Source of the DNA: Acanthacorydalis orientalis | Taxonomy: Eukaryota; Arthropoda; Insecta; Megaloptera; Corydalidae | Length of the DNA: 64,000 nt | Assembly (NCBI GenBank): GCA_034766995.1 | Contig: CM068317.1 | Location: forward strand, 36,292,249-36,356,248 | Direction of reading: 5' to 3' | In this document: positions 37,491-50,514 of the stretch, piece by piece | Numbering within the stretch: the first letter of the stretch is position 1 | How the letters are laid out: every line of letters starts with the position of its first letter | Notes under the pieces: model-generated | Told to the model about the DNA's origin: nothing | Database searches by the model: none | The model's input: the letters and a program-made list of their open reading frames with translations, nothing else | Program-made: the position numbers and the translations under genes

Positions 37491-38390
37491 ATATTTACAA
37501 TAGATTGTAGCACTGTGGCATATACACTATCACAGATTAAATTCACTCAACAAAAATCATACAAAAGATTTTTCTTATTCATTTTTTTTAATATGTCTTA
37601 TTGAAAAAATGGTTAGAAAAATTTCTTTTTTTCATAACTTAATGCTTTGATGTTGATGATATTGCCATATAAATGCCTAGAAGAAATAATTAGAATAATC
37701 ATTAATCAAGTATTGAAAGTTAGAATGTTCCTAAATTTTTATACGGAGTGAAAATTAATTTATAAAAATAAAAAATATATTGTGTGGGAACAAAAAATAG
37801 ATAGTGAATAATTTAATGAATGAAAGTATAAATAATTTTTGAATTTTATTAATTAATTTAGTTCTATTTATAACGGGATGATAAGTGATCGAAAATGATG
37901 TAGCAAGTTTTCTAACAATACAATTACATTTTATTTGCATATTTTTAAAACACATTCTAATTACTGAACCTAGTATACATTGTCAGGTAAATAAATCTAA
38001 TAATTAATTTATTTCAATTTATTTATTCATTTTTATTGCAGTGGGATTATAAAAAGTGTATTTTTTTATTTTTTTCATCTTCAAATTATCAATTTTATGT
38101 ATTCAACTCATATCATTATTTTAAATGTGGTTAATGTTCACAAACGACACTCTCAATATTCGCCTTTAACCTAATTTTTCAATTAATGTCAAGAAAGATT
38201 CACTCTGTTGATAATTTATTTATATTTTGCTAACGGGTCAAAAAAATTGACACATTTAATAATTTTAAGTGGTTTTATATTATTTTAAAACATAATAAAA
38301 TTCAAATGTAGTTTAATTGAATTTACACATAAACAAGAGCAATTGTTACAATTTTATAATGTTTATGAAAATTATGTTTAAGATGTAAAA
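36000..38390. other. AT-rich DNA, no gene seen
   Basis: Apart from the (TA)n tract at 37444 and a short one at 36449, nothing recognisable was seen on either strand. Confidence 0.5.
37444..37489. repeat. (TA)n microsatellite
   Basis: About 46 bp, uninterrupted. Confidence 0.95.
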
Positions 38391-38393
38391 AGT

Positions 38394-38435
<42 letters not shown>
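38394..38435. repeat. (TA)n microsatellite
   Basis: About 42 bp with one TAC. Confidence 0.95.
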
Positions 38436-38436
<1 letters not shown>

Positions 38437-38926
38437 CTACATTTCTGTGTTAATAAATAAAAAGTATACTTTTTACAAAGCAACGTTTTTCGTTTAAACC
38501 AATGAGATTTTTAAAAATATACATACGTTCTGTAATTTTCAACAAACCTTACATGAACTAATTTAAAACATACTGCGGAAAATGAAAAGCATATATACAA
38601 CGGTATAAACAGGATTTATATATCAGATTTAATTATTGTTACTTGAGGGTATAGTTAAATATTCCACAAAAGTAAATGGAAATATGTAATGTTGTTATAT
38701 TATAAAACGAATGTATGTTTTGGCTTTCTGAAAAATCATTTGTTACTATTTTGATTGGATATTATTTATTCAACTTCATATTTTCATCAATTTCTTATAA
38801 AACACGTGAACTCATATACAGGTATTTAGTTTTATGAACAATTTTAATATTCTGTAAAAGTTCATGTTATTTCATATAAAATTCAAAATTATACTTTCAG
38901 TTTTTATATTTGGGTTATCTTATATT

Positions 38927-38932
<6 letters not shown>

Positions 38933-38959
<27 letters not shown>

Positions 38960-39005
38960 GTAGATAGATAAAAATATTGCTAGGTAGATAGAGATAGATA
39001 GCAGA
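38933..39005. repeat. (TA)n-(GATA)n compound microsatellite
   Basis: (TA)n followed by imperfect TAGA/GATA repeats up to about 39003. Confidence 0.9.
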
Positions 39006-39291
39006 TGAGAGAAGGTTTCAAGCATCTGACCTGTATCTATTTTCCAATCGATATATTCTTCTTATCGTATCAACTTGCAATGTTTACTGAAGTAAAACAA
39101 TTTTAGCAAGTTTTATTGCTAACTTCTTAATAATTTTCTCAACACTTTATGACATTTCTTCTTTTATTTTTTTTGTAAATCATATAAATATTAAATCATT
39201 TTCCTACAATCTTTTCTTGTATCACGTTTAAAAAAAATTTTTAGCTTACATTTTTCTATTTTCTGATTTATCTCTGTATCTGTCTCTTTAA

Positions 39292-39294
<3 letters not shown>

Positions 39295-39328
<34 letters not shown>
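39295..39328. repeat. (TA)n microsatellite
   Basis: About 34 bp. Pyrimidine-rich TCTCTGTATCTGTCTC lies left of it. Confidence 0.9.
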
Positions 39329-39331
<3 letters not shown>

Positions 39332-39439
39332 GTCTTTTTTTAAGAATCTTGTGTCTGTGTTTGTATATTTTATTTCAGCACGTAACACTCATTTGATGGT
39401 CTACATGTCCCAACCATAAACTTACAAATTTTTGCACGT

Positions 39440-39441
39440 GT

Positions 39442-39524
<83 letters not shown>
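39440..39524. repeat. (TA)n microsatellite
   Basis: About 80 bp, one of the longest pure tracts. Confidence 0.95.
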
Positions 39525-39526
<2 letters not shown>

Positions 39527-41137
39527 AATTCAATTTTTATTCATGTACAGAATAAAATAAAGTTCTTTCACAAAATAACTATTCATACACACATGAGAAA
39601 AATTTTTCCTAGTCACAGTTAAATTTTTTTTATCTTCAACTACTTTCTATTGGACTGAGAGCTTGAAAAATATTGAAAATAATTTTATAATTATTGAATG
39701 AAATATTTTTTTTGATGTAATACGTTATTTTTACAACATTTTCAATAACAATAGTATAAAAAATAATTATATCATTTTAAGGGAACTGATTGTATATATT
39801 TCTTCAAAGATGTATTTGAAAAAATATACAGTGAGATTGAGTTGAAAGAAAAGAACAAAATGCATTTAAAAATCATTATTAATGTGACATACACGTCTGT
39901 GAATATCATAGTTGAATGAGTTAGGACGTATTTAAAATGTCTATCTTCTCAATTTATTTAGTATTGTATATAAATTAATACTTTTATAATATTTAGTAAT
40001 TTATGTGAATTACCCTATTTTATAGTGAATGATATTATGAATTAAGCATTTTACTTCATATTACAATAGAAAATCAAATAATTTAATCTGTGGTTTAATA
40101 GAACACTTCTAATTCTTGCATTATGCCATTTTCATATGTGGAATATTAAATATTTTGCTTAAAATGATTTTAGCTAATTAATCACATAACTCATTTTTGA
40201 ACCACCTGGATGTTTCACGTGTTTATAGAAAAAAATAAAGAAACTTATGCATTGAAACATGAAATTTGTAAGAAAAAAACCTTCAAAGAATTTCAATTTT
40301 TAAAAATTCTCAATGATTTAAATAAATCAGTAACAAAACATATATAGTTTGAAAATCTTTTAAAAAAAGGAAGAAAAGGATCAAAGCAAGAATATTATTC
40401 GTAAATCTGTTATTCGAGGTTACTTTATTTAAATCTTTTATACATTTTCAGGTAGATAGTTTGAACTTAAAGATTGAAAGTCAATCTATCGACCTGTAGA
40501 CGACAAAAACCGCTTATTTAATATTTATCAGAAATTTTCTTCTTGAAAATGTATATAGCTACAAAAATTATATACTTCTTTCCTATAAAGTAAAATCAGA
40601 AAAAAGTAAAAACAAACACTTATGGATTTAAAAATGTATAATAAAGTAATAGTTACTAGAAAATAAATTATGTACAAATTAAAATAATTTTTCAACATTT
40701 ATAAAATAGCTTAACTTTTTTTTTGAACGAATAAAATGTTTGAAAATGTCATTTTTAAATATTTAATTGATTTAATTTCAGTGTTTATAAGAACTTATTT
40801 AATAATAATGGAAACTTTAGTATTATAAAGAGCTATTTTGTTACACTGATAATATATTTTGATATATTTTTAATATCTTCCAATCAGTCAGTAAAAAATA
40901 TACAATTTACAAATATAATTCTAAACAAATATCACATATATGAGTAAAATGATTAACGTGCACTAAGAAAATGTCTTTCAATTTCATCGATACAATTTAT
41001 TTCATTGCTGGTTTCTACTTAAACGAACAAAACACCTACACTGATTACCAACATTGACATTCATTAAATGTTTACATTTAACTGATATTTTACTTATGAA
41101 ACAAATTTGGTACCATTAACTATGTGTAAAGTGTATT

Positions 41138-41173
<36 letters not shown>

Positions 41174-41570
41174 TATATGACTAAACAGCTTTTGATATAG
41201 CTTAATTAAGAGAAGCCATGATTTTATTATCCATTTAATTACTACCTGGCGTATGTTACCAAATATTTTAATTGACATGAGTATTGCTTTACAATTTAGC
41301 GAACATTCGATGTTTTTTATTGTTTCTGCTTTAATTAATAGGTATGTAAATTAATGCATTGATATTGTAATAAAATGTCTTCTCAGAAAAAGTATCATTT
41401 AGTAAAATTCTAAAAACGGGTCAAATATTTAATTTAGATTAAACGTTGATTAAACTAAAAAAAGACAGATTTAATTTTTTAATAATATTGAAAATGATTT
41501 TTTTATTAAAACATTATATAGAGTATATTTATTTAAAAATACTTACACTAATCGTTGATATATAGAAAAG
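39525..41570. other. AT-rich DNA, no gene seen
   Basis: Contains only the (TA)n tract at 41140. No ORF or transposon remnant recognised. Confidence 0.5.
41140..41179. repeat. (TA)n microsatellite
   Basis: About 40 bp with one TAAATA break. Confidence 0.9.
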
Positions 41571-41739
41571 TGTTCAAGCACATCCCAAGAGCTTCTTAAA
41601 TATTAACTTCAATTGGAATGTATTTTACTTGACCTGTGCTACAAGCTACATAACTCATTTAGGTCAGTATTGAAGTTTGAAATTGTGATGAAGATAGTGA
41701 GTTTGTAATTAGAATTTAACTCTATCTGGTCTCTTTATT

Positions 41740-41757
41740 TACGAAAGATCTTTCGTA
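41740..41757. repeat. 18-bp perfect palindrome TACGAAAGATCTTTCGTA
   Basis: The palindrome is exact, with no spacer, in a GC-richer patch (about 41575-41780). No flanking direct repeat was seen, so there is no sign of transposition. Confidence 0.7.
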
Positions 41758-43089
41758 CTACTTCTATCCTGTAATCTATGATTTGCTTTAAGCTTCAAGG
41801 ATATGATGTTTACATTATCTTAAATTGAAATGAAAGTATATGTGAATGTATATAGTTAGCTTTATGTTTGCTTCGTAATCTCATTAGAGGAAGTAATCAA
41901 ATTATTTGTTTTTATTGGAACAAGGTGTGTGAATCGATTTGGTTGATTGATTTGTTTAGCCTATAGTCTATGTGGTCGAAATGGAAATTTGTTCATATTG
42001 ATCCTTCATTTTTTTAAATAATAATTGAAATATGAATTTTTCATCAGTGTAATTAACACAGATTAAACAGTTTTATTCAGGTTTATAAATAAATTATTAT
42101 GAACATATATGTTATTTAATTATATCATTATTAATATAGATTTTTTATAAAAATACACTAGACTCTTTACTGTAATTAAATTTAACAGATAGATGGTTAA
42201 ATGTTTCAACATTACTTTTATCGAAAAAAGTCGTTATGTAAATAGAAATTCTTTTGAAGACTCCAGTAAATTCCTTGATAAGAATAAAAATATACGCATA
42301 AAAGTCTGAACACATACACTGTCGATAAAGTATTTGAAAGCGAAGGTAATGTTAGTATACTGACTTGAAAGATTCTTTAGTTACATCTTTGATCTTCACA
42401 TGAATAGATATTTGATGGTAAAAAGAATAAAAAAACATATTTTGCGTGTTTCAAATATGCTGCACTACTATTAATTCCATTTCAAACTAGTTATTTCTTT
42501 TTTAAAAAAATATTATTTATTTACAATTTTATTTTATAAGACAATATATGTCACCATAGTTGATTATATAATTGTAGCTAAAATCATTTTAAAATTATTT
42601 TTCACCATCACAAAGTGCAAAAAAAAACCTAAGCAAAAAATTTCATTTTAATCATAAAAATGCGTGTTTTGTGTAGAAAGAAAAATATTTATTTTTTCAT
42701 TGAAAATGCAATTAAATATTTTTAATAACGTCTTGGATTGAAACTGTATAACGGATAAAAATTGATCTGAGTAATTTATTAAGAAACACGAGTATGAAAA
42801 TTACATGTTAATACATTTGAAATGAATTATCCTTTTTCCAATATTACTTTATTTGTTCCTTTCTAAGTATTACTTATATGTCACAATAAGTTATAATATT
42901 AATAGGTTCAAGATTCGAAATAATTTAAAATAATTTATAGAAAGTAATAAATAATTAAAAGTGAAATTAAAGCTTGGGAATTAAACCATAGAAAATATTT
43001 TTTCATTGAAAATATTGTTTGTTAAACAATCAGAAATATAATATATTTAAAGAACTTAAAAATTATATTTTTATTGGCAAGATGTATGT

Positions 43090-43118
43090 TTATATATATA
43101 TATATATATATATATATG
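43090..43118. repeat. (TA)n microsatellite
   Basis: About 29 bp. It supplies the Tyr-Ile tail of a 119-codon minus-strand ORF that is otherwise unrecognisable. Confidence 0.9.
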
Positions 43119-44054
43119 AAGATAAAAAATGTACAAAAACACATTTATTTTTTTAAAAGAAAACAGTGTGCTTATTTTAAAAACTGAAAAAAAATACATT
43201 GAAATAAAGAAATAAATACATACTGACAGAAAAATAGTTGCATGAATGAACAGTGAGAGAAAAATTATACGCCCGATTAAGCTTTCGTTCACATAACTAG
43301 GTCTATACGAGGTATTGAATACTGTAACATGTCGTACAATTAAATAAAATTCTGGTGTGAATAAACAATGAAAAATCAACAGGAAGTAAATTGTTCCTTT
43401 TATTCTACATATATACAGGAACATACACACACATATACATATATATATGAATCATTTTTGTTTTCTGAAAAGATAAAAATATAATTCAAATTTTTTTTTA
43501 TATATTATATATATATATATATGATAATTTATATAATTTGTAAACATTTATATTATGAATTCACTTCAAAACAAAATAATGACAAGTTTAGAGAGAGTTT
43601 AATTTATAAAATGTAATTTCTCTTTAAAAAATGAATATTGAATATAATTTTAAATTAGAGACATATTAGGATTTGGAAAATTATAGATTTTCTGTCGAAA
43701 TGTACATAAAAAACTATCAAAGAAATCTTTAATAAATTAAACGTCTTAGATCAGAAAAAATGTAATTTGCGGATGAAAAAAAAAATCATTTTCGAAAAAG
43801 AATTATTTTAGTTTCAATAATAAAAATATTCTTTAATGACGTATTTTTTATATTTAAAATTGATGAATATTTTTAAAAGATAAATTACGTTCAATTTTCC
43901 AATAAAATATCTGAAAAGAAAAAAATATTATATTTATATCAATAATAAGGCAGGATTAATAAGTAAATAAATCAATATCTATAAATGAGCTATTATACAG
44001 ATTTAAAATAAATAATTTGGAATGATATTTCTTATCCTAGAGGTTACTATACAG

Positions 44055-44156
44055 TGTTTTTGTTTCTCCATTAGCGGTTTCTTCTTTCGACATCTTCAGA
44101 TGAGTATCCATCTGAAGATGTTGAAAGACGAAACTGGTATTCGAGAAACAAAAGCA
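44055..44156. repeat. Long tight hairpin, 48-bp arms and 6-nt loop
   Basis: The left arm 44055-44102 and right arm 44109-44156 match at 41 of 48 positions around the loop AGTATC. Each arm read outward from the loop gives CATCTGAAGATGT followed by .GAAAGA.GAAAC. The order CTGAAGA, short GAAA-capped stem, GAAAC recalls the hammerhead ribozyme motifs of Penelope-like retroelements. There is one nucleotide too many before the short stem, so this is only a resemblance. A 66-codon ORF crossing the hairpin is read-through. Confidence 0.55.
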
Positions 44157-44430
44157 AAAAGTGTGCCCTCAAGCACAACAGAAATAACTTCAAATCTAGG
44201 TACACAGAAACGAAATAAATAACAAATATATAAATAGAGGTTAGAATTAAATAGATTACTGTTTATTTAAAACTTTTTTTGCTAAATTATAACAGAAATA
44301 ATAATGGAATATTTAAATTTGAGTATAACAGATATATATATAGATAATAGCTAACAAGCTGTTCAACTAAAAATATGTCTTTATTTAAAAACATGGTCGA
44401 CGTGCAATACACATGGATAGAAAGTAAAAC

Positions 44431-44433
<3 letters not shown>

Positions 44434-44484
<51 letters not shown>
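44434..44484. repeat. (TA)n microsatellite
   Basis: About 50 bp, uninterrupted. Confidence 0.95.
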
Positions 44485-44490
<6 letters not shown>

Positions 44491-44524
44491 TATTTATAAA
44501 TCAATTTTCTAAAATAAACACGAT

Positions 44525-44790
44525 CGCTTCCATAATTCACCCAGAATGTACACACATTATCTTTGCGAAGTTGTTCATTTACATCACTGACTGTACGATT
44601 TGAATTTCAGATGTCTACGTTCTGCTGGCATTCAGAATGTTTGTATGTAGAAATGTTGAAAATATAAAGTTCGAAGCGTCAACGAACATAATACATAGCG
44701 TGAAAGCACGGCTACTGAGTTTTTCGTCAAGAAATGTTCATCTCACTGAACGGGTTGTAAAAGCAAATATGTTTTGATAATATTGGCAAT
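44525..44790. other. GC-richer non-coding island
   Basis: About 265 bp of complex sequence between two (TA)n tracts, with CpG words such as GTTCGAAGCGTCAACGAAC and no ORF. It looks like a conserved non-coding element; no known motif array was recognised. Confidence 0.35.
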
Positions 44791-44840
44791 ACGAAGCAGT
44801 CTCGATTTTATTAAAATGTATAGCTACAACATACATAAAC

Positions 44841-44843
<3 letters not shown>

Positions 44844-44896
<53 letters not shown>

Positions 44897-44908
44897 AGAA
44901 AGAGATAA
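44844..44908. repeat. (TA)n microsatellite with short GA end
   Basis: (TA)n of 50 bp then AGAGAAAGAGA. Confidence 0.95.
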
Positions 44909-45225
44909 TATAAATTTATCGATTTATATACTTAAAAAAAATTCGTATCGTCAAATTAACAAATCATTTTCAATTATGTTCGGATTGAAATTTATTATTT
45001 TGAAATCTTCTCGAATTATGAACTTAAGTTAAAAATGACAAAATAATTATTTATATTTCAAGTTAATTTCTATTTTTTTAGTTTAAATCCTTAAATTTTA
45101 AACTTCTTTTTATTAATTATATTTAAACTCGATTTGAACTAAATTATGAAAAAATGCTGATAACTGAATTTAAAAATTAAATTTGTACATTTCAAAATTT
45201 ATAATGGTCAGACATTAATACTATT

Positions 45226-45226
45226 G

Positions 45227-45276
<50 letters not shown>

Positions 45277-45298
45277 TATAGAGAGAGAGAGAGAGAAA
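45226..45298. repeat. (TA)n-(GA)n compound microsatellite
   Basis: (TA)n with two TAC breaks, then (GA)n from 45281. Confidence 0.95.
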
Positions 45299-45674
45299 GG
45301 AAATAAAATTGTGATCATATAAAAATCTTAATATTGTATATTTAGAGAAAAACAGAATATTTTATTATACATAATTAAAGACTGATTGAAAATTAATAAT
45401 ATATCAGTCTTGTTTGAAATAAAATAGTCATTTATTAAGGATGAACAGCTTAAAGTTATTACCAGATTTTGTAAAAATTGAATGAAGTTAATTAATATAA
45501 GTGAATATGATTTTGTTTGAATTATTCGCCAACATTTTTTATTTTTTTTAAAATATATGTTACGTGTCTCTTTCTAATTATATATATATGAATATGTATA
45601 TTGTTAAAAATAAACATTAATATTTTACATATAATTTTATATTAACTGTTCTTGTTTTGCTTATATTAAAAAAA

Positions 45675-45678
<4 letters not shown>

Positions 45679-45728
<50 letters not shown>
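45679..45728. repeat. (TA)n microsatellite
   Basis: About 50 bp, uninterrupted. Confidence 0.95.
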
Positions 45729-45731
<3 letters not shown>

Positions 45732-46139
45732 AAATATATGTAGGCGTCCGTACACATATTCATTTTAAATTAATTATATATTCTTTCTTAATAAAAGGTT
45801 TTTGAATACAATGAAACATAAGAGTATAACATTATATAGAAAATTAAAATCTAGAAATTTATCAAATGAAAAAATGTAATGTAATTAATAAATTAAATTC
45901 TAATGTTTTTCAAATACAATAAATATTTTAATTTTAAGCACAATTGCGTCATTGCATGTTCCTGTAGGTTTAAGTATTTATTATTAAATATATTTGTAAT
46001 GTATTGTTTTGTCCAATATTCATTGAATTTAAAATATATTATTAATTTACAATTATAATGTATTTCCATCGGGATATCTAGAAATAGACTATTATTTCTA
46101 GTCAATATTTTGTGTCATTATAATATCAAAAGTTGTTCA

Positions 46140-46143
<4 letters not shown>

Positions 46144-46207
<64 letters not shown>
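46144..46207. repeat. (TA)n microsatellite
   Basis: About 64 bp, uninterrupted. Confidence 0.95.
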
Positions 46208-46208
<1 letters not shown>

Positions 46209-47224
46209 CAATTGTATACGAAATCAATTAATAGTTGAAAACTATTCCCAATTCCTTGGGAAAACAATGCTTTTTTGAAGTAACTGTTAAACACATTCTC
46301 TTTGAAAAAATAAACGATACTCTAATTTAATTGTTTTTCAAATTTCACAACAATTAATTGATAAAAGTTATAATTTGATTTCTAAATATGTGTGTTACAG
46401 TCAGAAAAGTGTTCATACTGGAACTTAAAACAAAGTGCAGAGAAAATAAAGAGTAAAGTATTGAAAACAAACTAATGCAAATACGTTGTAACACTGCAAA
46501 AACTTCACAGTATGAACAAGTAGAGTAGATTTTTTTCGTTTGATTTTTTCTGCCTGCTTCACTTTGCATACAGACAAATTATCTTCGATCGTCATTTAAA
46601 ATTCGTATAAAATGAAGTTATTTTATTCATTCTAAATTTTAGTATGATACAATTAGGAGAATTCGTAAGAAATGTAGATTTAAATAAAACTATTTAAAAA
46701 ATCATAGGAGAACAGAACAAATATCAAACATAAAAAAGTTTAAGAGGGTTATTATGATAATAATTCAAATTTTATCGCTTCTGTATTCATTTAAATTTTA
46801 ATATTTTTTTATTTGAATACCATTTTTGTTCCTGTAGTTTATGGTGGCTGTGTTCATTTTTACTCGATCACAAATCAATAATTTTTATTTGATTAAAAAA
46901 GATTCAATAATTGACTATTAATCATTTTTAATTGTTGCTTATGTCTATTTCGAAGTGTTGATGTACGAAAAATTTTTTTATCACAATGATATTGTGCCAG
47001 AATACATTCATATTTCTAAAATACGTAAAAAAAGTTATATTTACAAATAATAATAAAAGATTAATTTTACACGAACAAAAAATTAACTAGGAAAAAATCT
47101 TTGATATAGATCATTTATAATATTTAAGTAAAGAGGAAAATATTGTAATGAAAATGCAAGTTCCATTAGAAATAAAAAAAAAATATAAAAATGTTTTTGA
47201 GAAATGTTTTATTCTATTTTCCCG

Positions 47225-47246
47225 TATATACATATATATATATATG

Positions 47247-47289
<43 letters not shown>

Positions 47290-47290
47290 A
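47225..47290. repeat. (TA)n compound microsatellite
   Basis: (TA)n with TAC, TGT and TAATA breaks. Confidence 0.9.
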
Positions 47291-47415
47291 CACATAAATG
47301 ACGTATGCATATATGTAAAATACAAAATTATTAAAGCAATTTCAAACTAAGTCATGAGATACATAATTGAAGTTTAGATTTGATACGAACGGAATTATAT
47401 TACAAGTTAGAATTA

Positions 47416-47433
47416 CATATGTATATATGCTTG

Positions 47434-47517
<84 letters not shown>

Positions 47518-47520
47518 TTA
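47416..47520. repeat. (TA)n compound microsatellite at mariner copy 1
   Basis: Two (TA)n blocks around GTGTATATTTTTATTT; it ends at the left edge of the mariner copy. Confidence 0.95.
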
Positions 47521-48042
47521 ATTGTATAAATTAATTCGTCGATTTTTATAGAAAATAAATGTTTACGAAAAAATAAAATTCATTTCAATTCTCAAGATAT
47601 TCTTTATTATATTGTATAATATTACTCCATCTGTCAGGAAATTGACGAATCCTTTATAAAAAAATATGGTGAGGTCGATGTGGTCTTGAGTCTATGTGGT
47701 CGTAATGCGTTTATTGGACTTTCACTGTTTTAACATTTTTTATATATTTTCTGCGTCACAATACGGTGTCTCAAAGTTGAACAAATCATTCCAATGGCTT
47801 CGCTGACATTTTTTTTAACTGAAATGTGAAAACTATCCAATGCCTAAAATACTAATTTTTGGATGCAATCGTGTTCACTACTGTTTTGTGAGGTTATGCC
47901 AACTGCTTGGCCGAAATATATAGTGTTTTTAAATGTTAAGTTTGACACTTCAAAATTTCAAACCAACGAGAAAATATTTTAATTTAAAATAGAGTTATAA
48001 TTGATTTAATTTAAAGATACAGAATTTATTTTTACAGTATTT
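47521..48042 (-). mobile_element. Internally deleted mariner, copy 1
   Basis: This copy aligns along its whole length with the element at 55071-55625. Read on the minus strand, it has an N-terminal piece of a mariner transposase (helix-turn-helix region) joined directly to the C-terminal end. The central catalytic part with the D,D,D residues is missing. Stops and frameshifts run throughout, and the position of the start codon reads ATT instead of ATG. The left end, near TTGTATAAATTAATTC, abuts a (TA)n tract. The right end matches it in inverse orientation (GAATTTATTTTTACAG). It is a dead, non-autonomous copy. Exact ends are uncertain by a few bases. Confidence 0.75.
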
Positions 48043-48129
48043 GTGTATATTGTAAAATTCATTATATACTTTCTGTAATTAAAATTTTTACAAAATTGAA
48101 TTAAGTAATTAAATTACTCTATTATTAGT

Positions 48130-48221
<92 letters not shown>

Positions 48222-48222
48222 A
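48130..48222. repeat. (TACA)-(TA)n-(TATG) compound microsatellite
   Basis: About 92 bp, from TACATACATA through (TA)n to TATGTATGTA. Confidence 0.95.
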
Positions 48223-49469
48223 AACATAAAAACGTGTTTAATTTTCAAAGTAAGGTTTAAAAAACAAATTAGCGTTTTGTTGTGTTTTCATTATGTTATT
48301 TTACTTTTTCATACTATATAATATAAAAAAGGTAATTCATTTTCTTTTTGGTGATTTATTAATGTAATTATTATTCCATTTCATTTGTAATGTAAATTTA
48401 ATTTTATTGTGTTAGTGAACATCAAAATATATTTAAATAATATATTTTCAGTTGCGATTTTGTATAAATATAATTCAATTATTATTTCTCTTCGTATAAA
48501 AATATAAACTAATACTTATCGAATAGAAAAAAATATAATTGTTCAATTATAAGTTTAATTTGTACCAATTTTTAAATTGCCATGTCTGTTTGCATATCAC
48601 TGATTATTATTTTTGTTCATTTCGATGATAATTTTATAATTATCAGATTGATAACTTACATAACAAATTATAATTTAATTTGTTTACTGTTGAGTTAATT
48701 TTAATTGAGCCATCCTTTTACCATCTCATGCGTTTTTATATCACTAAATATATTTATTTTAAGTTAAACTAAAAGTTTTAGTTCAGGGTAAATTACAAAT
48801 GGTTGGTCTATTTTAATTGACTCACTGAATAGACACAGACACATGAAAGTGAAATATATTTCAGATTTAACAAAATAATACCCACCGGAAACTAAAAATG
48901 CGGGTCGTTATAAATAGAACTACGATATCAAGAGTGGAATTATTATTACATTCGTTAATTCTATTTTTCAAATTAAAGTTTATTTTTCGAATTTTTTATT
49001 TTCTCTTGAAAATAATGATGAGACTTGTACTTAAATTTGAAATCGTTCATTTAAAATTAATTGATAATCGTACTTGTCATAATTTGGATAATATTTATAA
49101 TTCGTAATCAAATATTCTCATATATATAGTATTTTTATGATCAAATTTTATTCGCTATTTTATCTAAATTACCATGTAAAAAATATTTTACATTTGTAGA
49201 AAAAAATTCACGAAAAGTAGCTGGGCAGGCACTTCGTGTATATAAAAAAAATGAAAACATTTGTGAACATCTTTATATTATTATGAATATGCATATGTAA
49301 AATTAAATTTTGCTTGTAATGTTCGGTCAGAATACAGTCTAGATATTATGTTAAATATTTGATGTAATTTTTTGTATTTGCAATTTGAAAAATATGTTCA
49401 AGTATATTAATCTTGACGAATAAAATTTTATATACTTATAAAAGATATATTTTTATCTCTGACCCTATT

Positions 49470-49508
49470 TTTTCTCTCTCTCGTTCTCTCCCTCTCTCTA
49501 TATAAATA
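49470..49508. repeat. Polypyrimidine tract next to TATATAAATA
   Basis: CTCTCTCTCGTTCTCTCC and CTCTCTC run into TATATAAATA (49499-49508). TCATTC, an initiator-like word, is at 49522-49527. A core promoter is conceivable but weak in such AT-rich DNA. Confidence 0.4.
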
Positions 49509-50461
49509 CATGTTAGTTAATTCATTCTGCAGATCCTTAGACAGATATTTCTATTAAGAGTAAGAAAAATGAGATTGTTTATAATAATATAAACAAATTG
49601 AAAAACATATTGTTTTTAAAAATGTATAAAAATATATACATCCCAATTATGTTTAAAAATAAAACTTTTTTTTAAAAAATATAATTTTATTAAATTAAAT
49701 ATATCAATATATTTTTTAATTTGTATCTATTTTTACACTAAACTAAATGTATTATATTTATAAACAAACATAAATAAACAAATATATAGACCGTTTATAG
49801 TAGTCAGAAGAGAATAAAAAAAAAATTAAAAGTTAATTAACATTAAATGAATTCAGATATTCTAGAGATAAAGGGAAAACGGTTCATTTAAATTAGATCT
49901 TAAAATGTAAAAAGCAGAGAAAAAAGTTGTTGATTTGCATTGAAAAAAAATGTCTCCGAGTTGAGAATGATTTAACAGTTATAATGAAGATGAAAAGGAA
50001 AGTTATCTCTGAAAATGTATTATACTTTTAATAAAAGCGTTTTTACTATTTAATTGAATTTATAATTTATTTATAGAATATTTACTGGAAAATACTGTAG
50101 AATAAAAAATGAACGTAATTCTTTTTAAATTGTGATTTTTAGATTACTAAATTTCATTTAATTTAATTTTATCTTATTGAATTTAAATTTGGTTACAGTG
50201 GTGTTAATATCTGTCACAGAATTCTGTATTTTTATCAAACTTTTATTAGTCGTTTATGAACTGTCTATAATTGTTGAATATTGTTTTTGTTACTGCCGAT
50301 TAAATAAGTAATTAATTAAAAATGATATCTTATAAAATACTTTCAAAAGTTCTATTAAAGGTTATATATTTAGTAGTCGTTTTATAAAAAATGCTCGTTA
50401 ATAAAATATTACAAAGTAATGAATTTATTTGAAAATGATTCTCTTGTATAATATTTATTAA

Positions 50462-50465
<4 letters not shown>

Positions 50466-50508
<43 letters not shown>
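50466..50508. repeat. (TA)n microsatellite
   Basis: About 43 bp, uninterrupted. Confidence 0.95.

Positions 50509-50514
<6 letters not shown>

Noticed and set aside
41955..41985. AGTCTATGTGGTCG, also found in mariner copy 1 (47690-47702)
   Set aside because: The match is about 14 bp and the flanks do not continue it, so a fourth mariner fragment is not supported.
43071..43430. 119-codon minus-strand ORF rich in Phe, Ile and Tyr
   Set aside because: Composition follows AT-rich DNA, it ends in a (TA)n-coded tail, no domain is recognisable and no splice or start context supports it.
49499..49527. TATATAAATA with an initiator-like TCATTC as a core promoter
   Set aside because: TATA words are everywhere here, the spacing is slightly short and no transcript evidence is visible. 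Kept only as a note on the polypyrimidine entry.
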